Origin: Pseudomonadota bacterium
Lineage (GTDB): Bacteria; Pseudomonadota; Alphaproteobacteria; Rhizobiales; Beijerinckiaceae
Assembly: GCA_023450615.1 (NCBI GenBank)
Contig: JAEXGT010000047.1
Span: 1 to 64,000, forward strand
Direction: 5' to 3'
Length of the DNA: 64,000 nucleotides
Positions 34,839 to 44,300 of the stretch are shown in pieces. The position numbers were made by a program, and so were the translations under genes. Numbering within the stretch: position 1 is the first letter of the stretch; each line of letters opens with the position of its first letter. Below the pieces are notes generated by a model, which did no database searches, had not been told where the DNA came from, and saw only the letters and a program-made list of their open reading frames with translations.

Positions 34839-37277
34839 ATGCGTTTTGTCCTACGATTCTTCGGCTTCCTGTTCAGCGTCGGGGCGATCTTCTTTCTGAT
34901 CGGTGCCGTCGGGCTGGCCTATGGCTTCTGGTTCTTCTCCAAGGACCTGCCGGATCATGCGCAGCTCGCCAATTACGAGCCGCCGGTGATGACCCGCGTC
35001 CACGCCTCGGACGGAAGCCTGATCGCGGAATATGCCCGCGAGCGGCGCCTCTATGTGCCGATCCAGGCCATGCCGAATCTGGTGAAGGCGGCCTTCCTCT
35101 CCGCCGAGGACAAAAACTTTTACAAGCATCCCGGCATCGATCCCGAGGGCGTCATTCGCGCCATCCTCGTCAACGTCAAGTCAGGCGGCAAGCGCGAGCA
35201 GGGCGCTTCGACGATTACGCAACAGGTCGCCAAGAACTTCCTTGTCGGCAACGAGAAGAGCTACGAGCGCAAGATCCGCGAGGCCCTGATCGCGCTGCGA
35301 ATGGAAACCACTTTCTCGAAGGACAAGATTCTCGAACTCTATCTCAACGAGATCTATCTGGGCCTCAGCAATTACGGCGTGGCCGCCTCGGCCCTGAACT
35401 ATTTCGGCAAATCGCTCCATGAGCTCGATATCGCCGAAGTCGCTTATCTCGCGGCCCTGCCGAAGGCTCCGAACAACTACCACCCGTTCCGCCAGCGCCA
35501 AGCCGCTATCGACCGCCGCAATTGGGTCATCGGCCGCATGGCCGAGAACGGTTATATCACTGCGGAACAGGCCGAGGCGGCCAAGAAAGAGCCGCTCAAC
35601 GTCACGCCCCGCGTCGTGTCGCCCAACAGCATCGCATCCGGCTACTTCGCCGAAGGCGTGCGCCGCGACATCGCCGAGCGCTACGGCGAGGAAAAGCTCT
35701 ATGAGGGCGGTCTCCTGATCCGCTCCACGCTCGATCCCAAGATGCAGGCCATGGCCCGCAAGGCGCTCGTCGACGGCCTTGTCCGCTTCGACGAGGCGCG
35801 CGGGTGGCGCGGCGCTCAAACCAAGCTCGACCTAACCGGGCGCGAGTGGGGGCTGGCCCTGGCCGAAATTCCCGCCATGGGCGACGTACAGCCATGGCGT
35901 CTGGCGGTGGTGCTGGAAGTGTCCGGCGGACGTGCCCGCATCGGCCTCCAGCCGAAGAAGGAATCCTCCGGCCAGCTCTCGCGGGACCGTGAGACGGGCT
36001 TTATCGGCGCCGACGGCGTGAAATGGACCCGCCGCGCGGTCGAGAAGGCCGTGTCGGTCGGCGATGTGCTTTATGTGGAGCCCATCGACGGAAAGCAGGG
36101 TCAGTACCGTATCCGCCAGGTGCCCGAGATTTCCGGCGCCATCGTCGCTCTGGATCCGCAAACGGGCCGCGTTCACGCGATGGTCGGCGGCTTTTCCTTC
36201 GACCAGAGCGAGTTCAACCGTGCCACGCAGGCCATGCGCCAGCCGGGTTCTTCGTTCAAGCCCATCGTCTATGCGACCGCTCTCGACAACGGCTACACGC
36301 CGTCGACGCAGATCATGGACGCGCCCTTCGTGCTCGACATGGGGCCGGGCCAGGCGGCCTGGGCTCCGTCGAACTTCGACAACAAGTCTGCTGGCCTGCG
36401 TACCCTGCGCTACGGCATCGAGCATTCCAAGAACCTGATGACGGTGCGCCTCTCGAATGAGATCGGCATGCCCATCATTGCCGAATATGCCCGCCGCTTC
36501 GGTGTCTATGACGACATGCTGCCGCTTCTCTCCATGTCGCTCGGAGCAGGCGAGACGACGGTCATGCGCATGACGGCGGCCTATTCCATGTTCGTGAACG
36601 GCGGCCGCCGCATCAAGCCGACGCTGATCGACCAGATCCAGGACCGCACCGGCCGCACGATCTACCGTCACGACGACCGCAAGTGCACCGGCTGCGACGC
36701 GCAGGCCTGGGACGGCGGTGCTGCGCCCAAGCTCGGTGACAACCGTGAGCAGGTGCTCGATCCGCTGACCGCCTATCAGATCACATCGATCCTCGAAGGC
36801 GTGGTCCAGCGCGGCTCGGCGCAGACGGTCAAGGCCGTCGGCAAGCCGCTCGCCGGCAAGACCGGCACGACCAACGACGCGAAGGATGTGTGGTTCGTAG
36901 GCTTCTCGCCCGACCTCGCCGTCGGCATCTTCCTCGGCTATGATCAGCCGAAGTCTCTCGGCAATGCGGCGAGCGCCAGCCAGTACGCCGCGCCCGTGTT
37001 CCGCGACTTCATGCAGATGGCGCTGAAGGACAAGCCTTCCACGCCGTTCCGCGTGCCCCCAGGCATCAAACTGATCAGGGTGAACGCTTCCACCGGCACC
37101 AGAGCCGGTGGGGAAGGCGGCGGCACGATCCTTGAGGCCTTCAAACCGGGTCAGTCCCCCCCCGCCTATTTCGCGCCCCCTGACGAGGAGGCCATGCCTC
37201 AGGCGGAGTACGAGCCGGCTCCTCCCGAGATGATGCCCCGCAGGGCCGTGGGCGCGACGCCGGGCGGATTGTACTGA
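34839..37277 (+). CDS. Bifunctional penicillin-binding protein 1A
   Basis: 812 residues. An N-terminal membrane anchor (FGFLFSVGAIFFLIGAVGLAYGFWF) is followed by the GT51 glycosyltransferase domain: FLSAEDKNFYKHPGIDPEGV with the catalytic Glu, REQGASTITQQVAKNFLVG, RKIREALIALRMETTFSKDKILELYLNEIYLG. The transpeptidase domain has the serine motif RQPGSSFKPIVY (SxxK), SLGAGETTVMRMTAAY, and GKTGTTNDAKDVWFVGF (KTG). The C-terminus is Pro-rich. The protein polymerises glycan strands and crosslinks them. The KTG and SxxK motifs are intact. Confidence 0.95.
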   Translation: MRFVLRFFGFLFSVGAIFFLIGAVGLAYGFWFFSKDLPDHAQLANYEPPVMTRVHASDGSLIAEYARERRLYVPIQAMPNLVKAAFLSAEDKNFYKHPGIDPEGVIRAILVNVKSGGKREQGASTITQQVAKNFLVGNEKSYERKIREALIALRMETTFSKDKILELYLNEIYLGLSNYGVAASALNYFGKSLHELDIAEVAYLAALPKAPNNYHPFRQRQAAIDRRNWVIGRMAENGYITAEQAEAAKKEPLNVTPRVVSPNSIASGYFAEGVRRDIAERYGEEKLYEGGLLIRSTLDPKMQAMARKALVDGLVRFDEARGWRGAQTKLDLTGREWGLALAEIPAMGDVQPWRLAVVLEVSGGRARIGLQPKKESSGQLSRDRETGFIGADGVKWTRRAVEKAVSVGDVLYVEPIDGKQGQYRIRQVPEISGAIVALDPQTGRVHAMVGGFSFDQSEFNRATQAMRQPGSSFKPIVYATALDNGYTPSTQIMDAPFVLDMGPGQAAWAPSNFDNKSAGLRTLRYGIEHSKNLMTVRLSNEIGMPIIAEYARRFGVYDDMLPLLSMSLGAGETTVMRMTAAYSMFVNGGRRIKPTLIDQIQDRTGRTIYRHDDRKCTGCDAQAWDGGAAPKLGDNREQVLDPLTAYQITSILEGVVQRGSAQTVKAVGKPLAGKTGTTNDAKDVWFVGFSPDLAVGIFLGYDQPKSLGNAASASQYAAPVFRDFMQMALKDKPSTPFRVPPGIKLIRVNASTGTRAGGEGGGTILEAFKPGQSPPAYFAPPDEEAMPQAEYEPAPPEMMPRRAVGATPGGLY

Positions 37278-37446
37278 TCCGCCTCGGAGCCCATATGAAA
37301 CGGGCTTCCTGAAAACACGACGACACGACCATCGCTGCAGACGCCGCAACGTCTGCAGCGATGGTCGGTTTTGCAGAAGGCTCCTTTACACGATGGGGCA
37401 CGACGCTTAATACGCCCCAAACTCAAGGCACGGACAGCAAAACAAC

Positions 37447-38575
37447 ATGCGCGCCGAAATCGAACACCTCGTAGAAGAGACCAAGCAGTCAGTCGGGCTG
37501 CTGAGGAGGCATCTTTGACTGGGATAATGCCCAGCGCCGCCTCGCCGAACTGAACGCCAACGCCGAAGATCCGAATCTCTGGAACGACGCCGACGCCGCG
37601 CAGAAGATCATGCGCGAGCGCACGACGCTTGAAGAGCAGATCAGCTCCATCAAGCGGATGGAGCAGGATCTCGAGGACGCGATCACGCTGATCGAACTCG
37701 GCGAGATGGAAGAGGACGAAAGCACCATCAAGGAGGGGGAGGAGGCCATCCGCGCCCTTCAGGAGGAGGCCGCCCGCCGTCAGGTCGAAACGCTGCTCTC
37801 CGGCGAGGCCGATGCCAACGATACTTATATCGAAGTGCATTCGGGCGCCGGCGGCACGGAAAGCCAGGACTGGGCCTCCATGCTCCAGCGCATGTATGCC
37901 CGCTGGGCCGAGCGCCGGAAGTATAAGGTCGAGCTTCTCGAAATCACCGACGGCGAAGAGGCCGGCATCAAAAGCGCCACGCTCCTGATCAAGGGCCACA
38001 ACGCCTATGGCTGGCTGAAGACCGAGTCGGGCGTGCACCGTCTTGTGCGCATCTCGCCCTATGACTCGAACGCTCGCCGCCACACGAGCTTCGCGTCTGT
38101 GTGGGTCTATCCGGTGGTGGATGATCGGATCAACATTGAGATTAAGGAATCCGACTGCCGCATCGACACGTTCCGTTCCTCGGGCGCCGGCGGTCAGCAC
38201 GTGAACACCACGGACTCGGCTGTGCGCATCACGCATATTCCGAGTGGCATCGTCGTGGCCTGCCAGCAGGAACGCTCGCAGCACAAGAACCGCGCGACGG
38301 CCTGGAACATGCTGCGTGCCCGTCTCTATGAGGCCGAACTGAAGAAGCGCGAGGAGAAGGCGAACGCCGAGGCCTCCGCCAAGACCGATATCGGCTGGGG
38401 CCACCAGATCCGCTCCTACGTGCTGCAACCCTATCAGCTCGTGAAGGACCTGCGGACCGGCGTGCAGTCGCAGACTCCGCAGGACGTGCTCGATGGCGAT
38501 CTCGACCCCTTCATGGAAGCCTCGCTCGCCCAGCGTGTCTATGGCGGCGGCGGAGACGTCGATGATATCGATTAA
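37447..38575 (+). CDS. prfB: Peptide chain release factor 2, expressed by programmed +1 frameshift
   Basis: Translation starts at ATG 37447 and reads 23 codons (MRAEIEHLVEETKQSVGLL...) to an in-frame TGA at 37516-37518. The site is CAT CTT TGA C with AGGAGG just upstream (37504-37509), the classical RF2 autoregulatory frameshift signal. After +1 shifting the frame resumes DWDNAQRRLAELN and continues to 38575, giving 375 residues in all. The recognition region reads VRISPYDSNARRHTSF, and the catalytic GGQ is in SGAGGQHVNTTDSA. When RF2 is scarce the ribosome pauses at TGA and shifts. The 3' end is closed by a perfect terminator at 38580-38609. Confidence 0.97.
37510..37519 (+). promoter_or_regulatory. 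prfB: RF2 programmed frameshift site
   Basis: CAT CTT TGA C: the P-site CTT slips to TTT at the poorly decoded TGA-C stop. The internal Shine-Dalgarno AGGAGG at 37504-37509 has the short spacing that drives the shift. Confidence 0.95.
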
Positions 38576-38579
38576 AACG

Positions 38580-38609
38580 AAAAGGCCCACTCGATCGAGT
38601 GGGCCTTTT
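38580..38609. terminator. Bidirectional terminator between prfB and the RTX protease
   Basis: A perfect 15-bp inverted repeat with A-run and T-run flanks (aaaaggcccactcga / tcgagtgggcctttt). It serves both converging genes. Confidence 0.88.
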
Positions 38610-38628
38610 CAGTTGCACTTCTCGTCAT

Positions 38629-40683
38629 TCAGATGACGAAAATATCGCTGTAGCTGACCGTCGCCCCTCCGAGGAGCTTCGCAAAAATCATAGCCGCTGC
38701 TGCGCCCGTTCCGTCCCGATCATAGGAGAGAGTGCGCGCTTCGAGATCGAAGAGAATCCGATGATCTGCATCCAAGGCGTCCTTTGTGGCTGAGAATGCA
38801 TTGGCGGTTAATGCGCCTTTCCCGATATTTTCGAAGTAGTTCGAGGACAGAACGATCTTGTCTCCCTTCCAACCTCCTTCGAAGTCTGCGATCTGATCGA
38901 CATTGCCGACGCCGTGGTGCCAAGTATCGAAAACAAACTGATCGCTGCCATTGCCGCCGCGCAGAGTGTCGGCGCCTTCACCGCCACGTAAGGTGTCGTC
39001 ACCGTCTCCGCCGCTCAGGATATCGTTGCCATGTGCACCATCCAGGCGGTCATTGCCCCCTTCGCCATCCAAACTATCGTTGCCGTCAAAGCTGCTTTCG
39101 TCGGAGCCGCCCCGCAGAGTGTCAGCGCCGTCGCCGCCTCGCAAGGTATCGTCACCGTCTCCGCCGATCAGGACGTCGTCGCCGTGTTCGCCGTTCAGGA
39201 TGTCATTGCCGTTTCCGCCATCCAGGCTGTCGTTACCCGCTCCTCCGTCCAGGCTGTCATCGTCGTCAAAGCTCGTGTCGTCGGAGCCGCCCCGCAGAGT
39301 GTCATCGCCATCACCGCCGCGTAAGGTATCTGCGCCTTCTCCGCCACTCAGGACATCGTCGCCGTTTCCGCCATCCAGGGTGTCGGTGCCGTCACCGCCC
39401 GCCAAGGTGTCATTACCGTCTCCGCCGCTCAGGACATCATCGCCGTCGCCGCCGTCCAAACTATCGTTGCCGCCATCGCCTTGGAGCGTGTCGTTGCCGA
39501 TTTCCCCATGGAGAATGTCGTTGCCGGCGCCTCCACGCAGGGTGTCGTTGCTGTATCCGCCGTTCAAACTGTCGTTTCCGTCGCCGCCCTGTAAGGCATC
39601 CTTGCCGGCTCCGCCCCAGAGGGTGTCGTCGCCCGATCCGCCGATCAGGACGTCGTTGCCGTATCCGCCGTCCAGCTTGTCGTTTCCGGTGCCGCCTTGC
39701 AGCGTGTCATTGCCGTTTCCACCCTCCAGGGCATCGTCGGCGGCGTCCCCATACAGAATGTCGTTGCCGTGCCAGCCGCTAAGATTGTCGTTGCCTGCGC
39801 CTCCATACAGCCTGTCGTTGCCGTATCCACCTCTCAAGACATCCTTGCCGACACCCCCATAAAGCGTGTCATTGCCGTCGCTGCCGCTTAGGAAGTCGTT
39901 GCCGCTCTCTCCGTAGAGAATGTCTTTGCCGGCGAAGCTGTAGATCTTGTCATTGCCGCGACCGCCTTTGATGATGTCCTTGACGGCAACGCCATGGATG
40001 ACATCCGCTCTGCTCTTACCGATCTGGGTGAGGGTTTGCTTTGCTTCGCTCCAATTCCACTTTGCAACCTGCTTTCCATCTTGTGAAGGATTGCCGTAGA
40101 GAGCTTGGATCGCCTCAAGGTCCAGTGAGCTAAGGCTGGCTGACTGCATATTGAGGTCGCCTCCCGTATAGCTCATTACGGTATGAGTCACGTGATCGAG
40201 ATCCGACTGCAACAGCTCCCTGTTGTGATCGATCTTATGAAATGGGTGCTTGAGACCGAGTGCGTGACCGATCTCATGAAGCAAGACGTAAAGTTTAAAC
40301 GGTAGGTTCTGTGAAAGCTCGGTGCGATACCGGGAATTCATGTAGATGTTGCCGCCGATGTAGTCCCGAGCCAGACCTTCATGTGAAGTATTCCGGTAGA
40401 GTTCCGGAAATTCCGCCCTGGCACTGTAGGAATCCCATCCCCATTCCCATTGGAACTTCAGTTCGGCATCTTTCCCTTTGACCTCGATGAACCGGATGCC
40501 ACTGGCATCCCCCCACATGTTCAGGGCTTCTCGCGCTACGGCCTGATCTGCGTGATCGAATTGCGTCGAGCCCCACCATGCACTGTTGAAGGTATAGGTG
40601 AGGAATGCCGGCTGCTTTCTGGCCTTGAGATTGGGCAGTGAATTCCAGCTCTGGCCGGAAAGGATGGCTTTGTAGTCGGACAT
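38629..40683 (-). CDS. Serralysin-like RTX metalloprotease (M10), first copy
   Basis: 684 residues from the ATG at 40683 (MSDYKAILSGQSWNSLPNL); a GTG at 40692 adds three residues. The catalytic domain has HEIGHALGLKH (about 136-146) and the Met-turn VMSYTG (about 170), defining the M10B metzincin group. From about 225 to 600 there are more than thirty nine-residue calcium-binding RTX repeats (GGxGxDxLx). A last segment (about 610-684) resembles the type I secretion signal region with FDLEARTLSYDRDG and ends DIFVI. No secretion genes are present in the window. A dyad immediately upstream of the ATG leaves no clear ribosome-binding site. A 180-bp unit is duplicated in the repeats. Confidence 0.92.
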   Translation of the reverse strand: MSDYKAILSGQSWNSLPNLKARKQPAFLTYTFNSAWWGSTQFDHADQAVAREALNMWGDASGIRFIEVKGKDAELKFQWEWGWDSYSARAEFPELYRNTSHEGLARDYIGGNIYMNSRYRTELSQNLPFKLYVLLHEIGHALGLKHPFHKIDHNRELLQSDLDHVTHTVMSYTGGDLNMQSASLSSLDLEAIQALYGNPSQDGKQVAKWNWSEAKQTLTQIGKSRADVIHGVAVKDIIKGGRGNDKIYSFAGKDILYGESGNDFLSGSDGNDTLYGGVGKDVLRGGYGNDRLYGGAGNDNLSGWHGNDILYGDAADDALEGGNGNDTLQGGTGNDKLDGGYGNDVLIGGSGDDTLWGGAGKDALQGGDGNDSLNGGYSNDTLRGGAGNDILHGEIGNDTLQGDGGNDSLDGGDGDDVLSGGDGNDTLAGGDGTDTLDGGNGDDVLSGGEGADTLRGGDGDDTLRGGSDDTSFDDDDSLDGGAGNDSLDGGNGNDILNGEHGDDVLIGGDGDDTLRGGDGADTLRGGSDESSFDGNDSLDGEGGNDRLDGAHGNDILSGGDGDDTLRGGEGADTLRGGNGSDQFVFDTWHHGVGNVDQIADFEGGWKGDKIVLSSNYFENIGKGALTANAFSATKDALDADHRILFDLEARTLSYDRDGTGAAAAMIFAKLLGGATVSYSDIFVI
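39065..39300 (-). repeat. 180-bp higher-order repeat within the RTX gene
   Basis: Two blocks offset by exactly 180 bases (60 residues) share an RTX-interrupting segment (SFDDDDSLDG and SFDGNDSLDG) and an identical stretch tcggagccgccccgcagagt at 39101-39120 and 39281-39300. This is a segmental duplication larger than the 27-base RTX period. Confidence 0.75.
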
Positions 40684-40684
40684 G

Positions 40685-40720
40685 AATATCACAGATTGTT
40701 ACTTTGTAACCTGTGATATT
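40685..40720 (-). promoter_or_regulatory. Inverted repeat abutting the RTX protease start codon
   Basis: Outer arms AATATCACAG (40685-40694) and CTGTGATATT (40711-40720) are perfect, and inner arms GTTAC / GTAAC extend them. The dyad ends one base before the ATG (40683), where a ribosome-binding site is expected. It could be an operator or an mRNA hairpin controlling translation. Confidence 0.6.
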
Positions 40721-40770
40721 CGAGGCTCGGGAAAGTTTCAACCAAAAGGCGATGCCTTCCGGCTCCACCT

Positions 40771-41235
40771 TTAAAGCCCTCTTGAAGCTTCCAGCACTTC
40801 CTCCGCATGGCCCTGTACCTTCACCTTGTTCCAGACCTTCGCGATCATACCCTCGCGGTCGATGAGGACGGTGGTGCGCTCGACGCCCATGTATTTGCGG
40901 CCATACATGCTTTTCTCGACCCATACGCCATAGGCCTCCAACATGGCCTTGGTCTCGTCGGAGGCGAGGGGGAATGCGAGGCCGTATTTCGTGCGGAACT
41001 TGTCGTGGCTCTTCATGGGGTCAGGGGAAATGCCGATGATTTCCGTGCCCGCCGCCTCGAAATCCTTGCGAAGGGCCTGAAAGTCTTTGGCTTCCAGGGT
41101 GCAGCCGCTGGTGTCGTCCTTGGGGTAAAAATACAGCACGGCCTTTCTGCCCTTAAGACTCTCAAGGGAGATGATCTTCCCATCGGTGGCTGGAAGGGTG
41201 AAGGCGGGGGCTGGGGTTCCAGGCAGAAGAGTCAT
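40771..41235 (-). CDS. bcp: Thioredoxin-dependent peroxidase (Bcp/PrxQ family)
   Basis: 154 residues. A thioredoxin-fold peroxiredoxin: GTPAPAFTLPATDGKIISL, VLYFYPKDDTSGCTLEAKDF with the peroxidatic Cys in SGCT (about 45), and FPLASDETKAMLEAYGVWVEKSMYGRKYMGVERTTVLIDREG. In E. coli Bcp a resolving Cys lies five residues later (GCTVQAC); here that position is Lys (GCTLEAK). No other Cys is present, so the enzyme would have to work as a one-Cys peroxiredoxin. It reduces peroxides with thioredoxin-type donors. Divergent from the AsmA-like gene. Confidence 0.93.
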   Translation of the reverse strand: MTLLPGTPAPAFTLPATDGKIISLESLKGRKAVLYFYPKDDTSGCTLEAKDFQALRKDFEAAGTEIIGISPDPMKSHDKFRTKYGLAFPLASDETKAMLEAYGVWVEKSMYGRKYMGVERTTVLIDREGMIAKVWNKVKVQGHAEEVLEASRGL

Positions 41236-41394
41236 TATTCGCCTTCCTTTCGGCGGATTGTCCTGTTTGGAAACCTCTTGTGTGCACGATGGCTAAGAAG
41301 GCGGTCGCAGGAGGCTGCCAGGGCGGTTATGGTCCGTCACTGATTCCCCCGATGCCGCAAAAGCGCAAGAACCTGGTTGCTCGACATCACAAGA

Positions 41395-44300
41395 ATGAAG
41401 CTGACGCTCCGTACCAAGTTGTCCCGGCAAGACCCGGCCAAACGAAGCCTTTTGAGCCGGGTCGTCCGTGGCACGCTCTATGTGAAGCTCGGGCTCGTGG
41501 TCTTTCTCGTGGTTGCAGCAGGCATATTCTACCTGCGCCTGTCGGCGGGGCCCATGAGCTTTGGCCGGTTGCCGGAGCGCGTGGCGGAAGCCCTTGCCTC
41601 GCGCATCGGCCCCGGCTGGAACGTGGCGCTTCGCAATACCGCCATTGAGCTGCATGAGGGGATGCCGGCCCTGAGAGCCAATGGGCTCGACATCCGTGGT
41701 CCGGGCGGCGAGCTTGTCGTCCGTGCGCCCTATGCACTCGTCAGCGTCGACTTCCTTTCCCTGCTCACAGCCAATCTCCAGCCGAAAGCCATTCAGGTGC
41801 GGGACCTGCAGATGCGGGTGCTCGTCAATCGCGACGGCTCGCTGACATTCTCGCCGGTGCAGGGCACGGAGGACGGGCAGTCCAGCGCCGCTCCCACCCC
41901 GGATCCCGCGCCCTCCAAGGAGGCCGCAGCCTCGCTCGCTGTCAGCACCGATGGCCCGTCAAAGGTTTCAGGAGCCGTCGGCTCTCTTTTCGAGTTGATC
42001 GTCGGCCCGCGCAGCGTCCTCAATTCGTTGGGGCGAGCGCAGCTCACCAATGCCAAGCTCGTCTTCATCGATGCGGATCATCGCGAGCGGGCCCGGTTCG
42101 ACCGGCTCGACGCCACGTTCGATTGGGACGATGACGGCCGCCATTTCTCGGCTACCGTCGAAGGCCCTCAGGGGCCGTGGCAGCTCAGCGGCGATGCGAA
42201 GGCCACAGGCAACGGGGCTTACCGTGCCGCCGTGGTGGCGGACGCGGCGCCCATCCAGGATATCATGCTGCTCGGCGGTATGTCGGGCCTTCCCGCCGCC
42301 ACCGACTTGGAGTTCTCTGGCCGCTTCGACGTGGCCTATGCGGATGGCCGGGTGACGGAGCTGAAGACGCGGCTCGACAGCAACGCGGGCTTCATCCAGA
42401 TCGAGGACAAGGACACATCTCCGCTGCCTGTGGACCGCGCTACAATCGTAGCCGATTGGAACGAGGCGGCTAAAACCCTCAACCTTTCGACTCTCGAGCT
42501 CAAAGGGGGGCTGACGCAGGTCAAGTTGCAAGGCACGCTGGCGGCCCCTGTCGGAAATGAGCCATGGCGCCTGCTGCTGAATGGCCGGGATATCGTGTGG
42601 GTGGGAGCAGCTCCCGAAGACAAGCCGCTTCAGGTTTCCCAGGTGGAAGCGGACCTTTCCGGTCCGGACGGCGTTGCGATCAACCGCATCAAGTTGATAG
42701 GCCCTGACCTGAATGCAGAGATCAAGGGAGCGCTTGCAGCCTCGGCCGATCCCAAAGGCCTGAAGTTCGATGTGACGGCCTCGAAGAGCAATGTCCGTTC
42801 TGCCCTCCGCGTCTGGCCCGAAGGGGTTGCGCCTCCGGTCCGCCGCTTTCTGGTGGCGAACCTTAAGAGCGGCATTCTTGAGGATTTCAAACTCAAGGTC
42901 GTCATGACGGGAGCCGATGTGGAGAAATCTATGTCAGGCGGGCCCATTCCGGATGAGACCGTCAAGATCGACTTCTTGATCTCGCAGGGAACGCTCCAGG
43001 CGGCGGAGGGCTTGCCGCCCATATCCAAGATGGATGTGACGGGGCAGGTGACCGGCAAGAGGGTAAGCCTGCGCGCGCCGAGCGGCCAAGTGGACATGGC
43101 CGGGAATTACAGTCTCGCTGCATCCGAGGGCACGTTCGCCCTTGATGATTACTGGCACGACAATGCTCTGGCCCGGATCGGATTTCGCCTCAATGGCGGG
43201 GCCGATGGTGTCGGCGCCATGTTGCAGCAACCTCTCGTGAAGCAGATTGCGGGATTCGATGTTGATCCCGCCACCATGAAGGGCAGGGCGGATCTGCGGG
43301 TCGAGATCGGACTTGCGGTCAACGACATCCCGGCCTTCGCCGATCTGCCGCTCAAGGTGACGGGAACACTGAACGAGCTCACGGTCGACAAGGTTTTCGG
43401 CAAGGAGAAGCTCGAAGGAGGCAGCCTTGCGATCGCCTACGACCAGGGCGCTCTGTCGATCAAGGGCGACGGCAAGATCGGCGGTGGGCCTGCCTCCATC
43501 GACGTGCAGAAGAACCGGCAGGGCGGGCAGGCGAATGTTGCCTTCGTTCTTGATGAGGCTGCCCGCAGCAAGCGCGGGCTGTCCTTCGGCTCGCAGCTGA
43601 CGGGCAGCGTGGCGCTCAAGGCCAGCATGCCGTTGGGCAAGCCCGACGGGACCGGTATTGCCATCGAGGCGGATCTCGCGAAGGCCGGCGTGGATCAGCT
43701 TATCCCAGGCTGGGTCAAGGCTGTCGGCAGGCCGGGCAAGCTCACCTTCACCATGGTCGAAGGCACGGAAACGGAGATCCGCGACCTGCAGCTCGACAGC
43801 GGCTCCGTGCAACTGCGCGGAACGGCTCTTCTGTCCAAGGAGGGCGAACTCGCGAAAGCGGATCTTTCGACATTCAAGCTCTCGCCGGGCGATGACATGC
43901 GCGCGCAGCTCGATCAGTCGGGCAGCATCTACAAGGTCACCATTCGCGGCAATGTGGGCGATGCGCGCCCCTTCCTGAAAAGCCTCAATTCGCAAGCCCC
44001 TTCGCGAAACGGATCGGCCCAGAAGGACACGAAGGATTTCGACCTCGACCTGAACCTCAACATCCTGACCGGCTACAACAACGAAGCGATCACCAACGCC
44101 GTCATTAAGGCGTCCGTGCGCAAGGAAATTCTGCGTCAGATCGAGATGAAGGGGCGTCTCGGGGCCACGAACGTCGCCGCCCGCACCGATACGCAGGGCC
44201 GGAACGGCTCCATCATTATCATCCAGGCCGAGGATGCAGGCGCACTCCTGCGCTTTACGGACGTCTACCGGCGCATGGTCGGCGGGGATCTCATCATCAA

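Noticed and set aside
35832..37349. A 505-codon frame antisense to PBP1A
   Set aside because: Shadow of PBP1A codon use; no domain and no ribosome-binding site supporting it.
38784..39862. Long plus-strand frames over the RTX repeat region
   Set aside because: They come from the 27-base periodicity of the RTX repeats read on the other strand.
39000..39900. Possible CRISPR-like array because of regular repeats
   Set aside because: The repeats are in-frame RTX codons without unique spacers.
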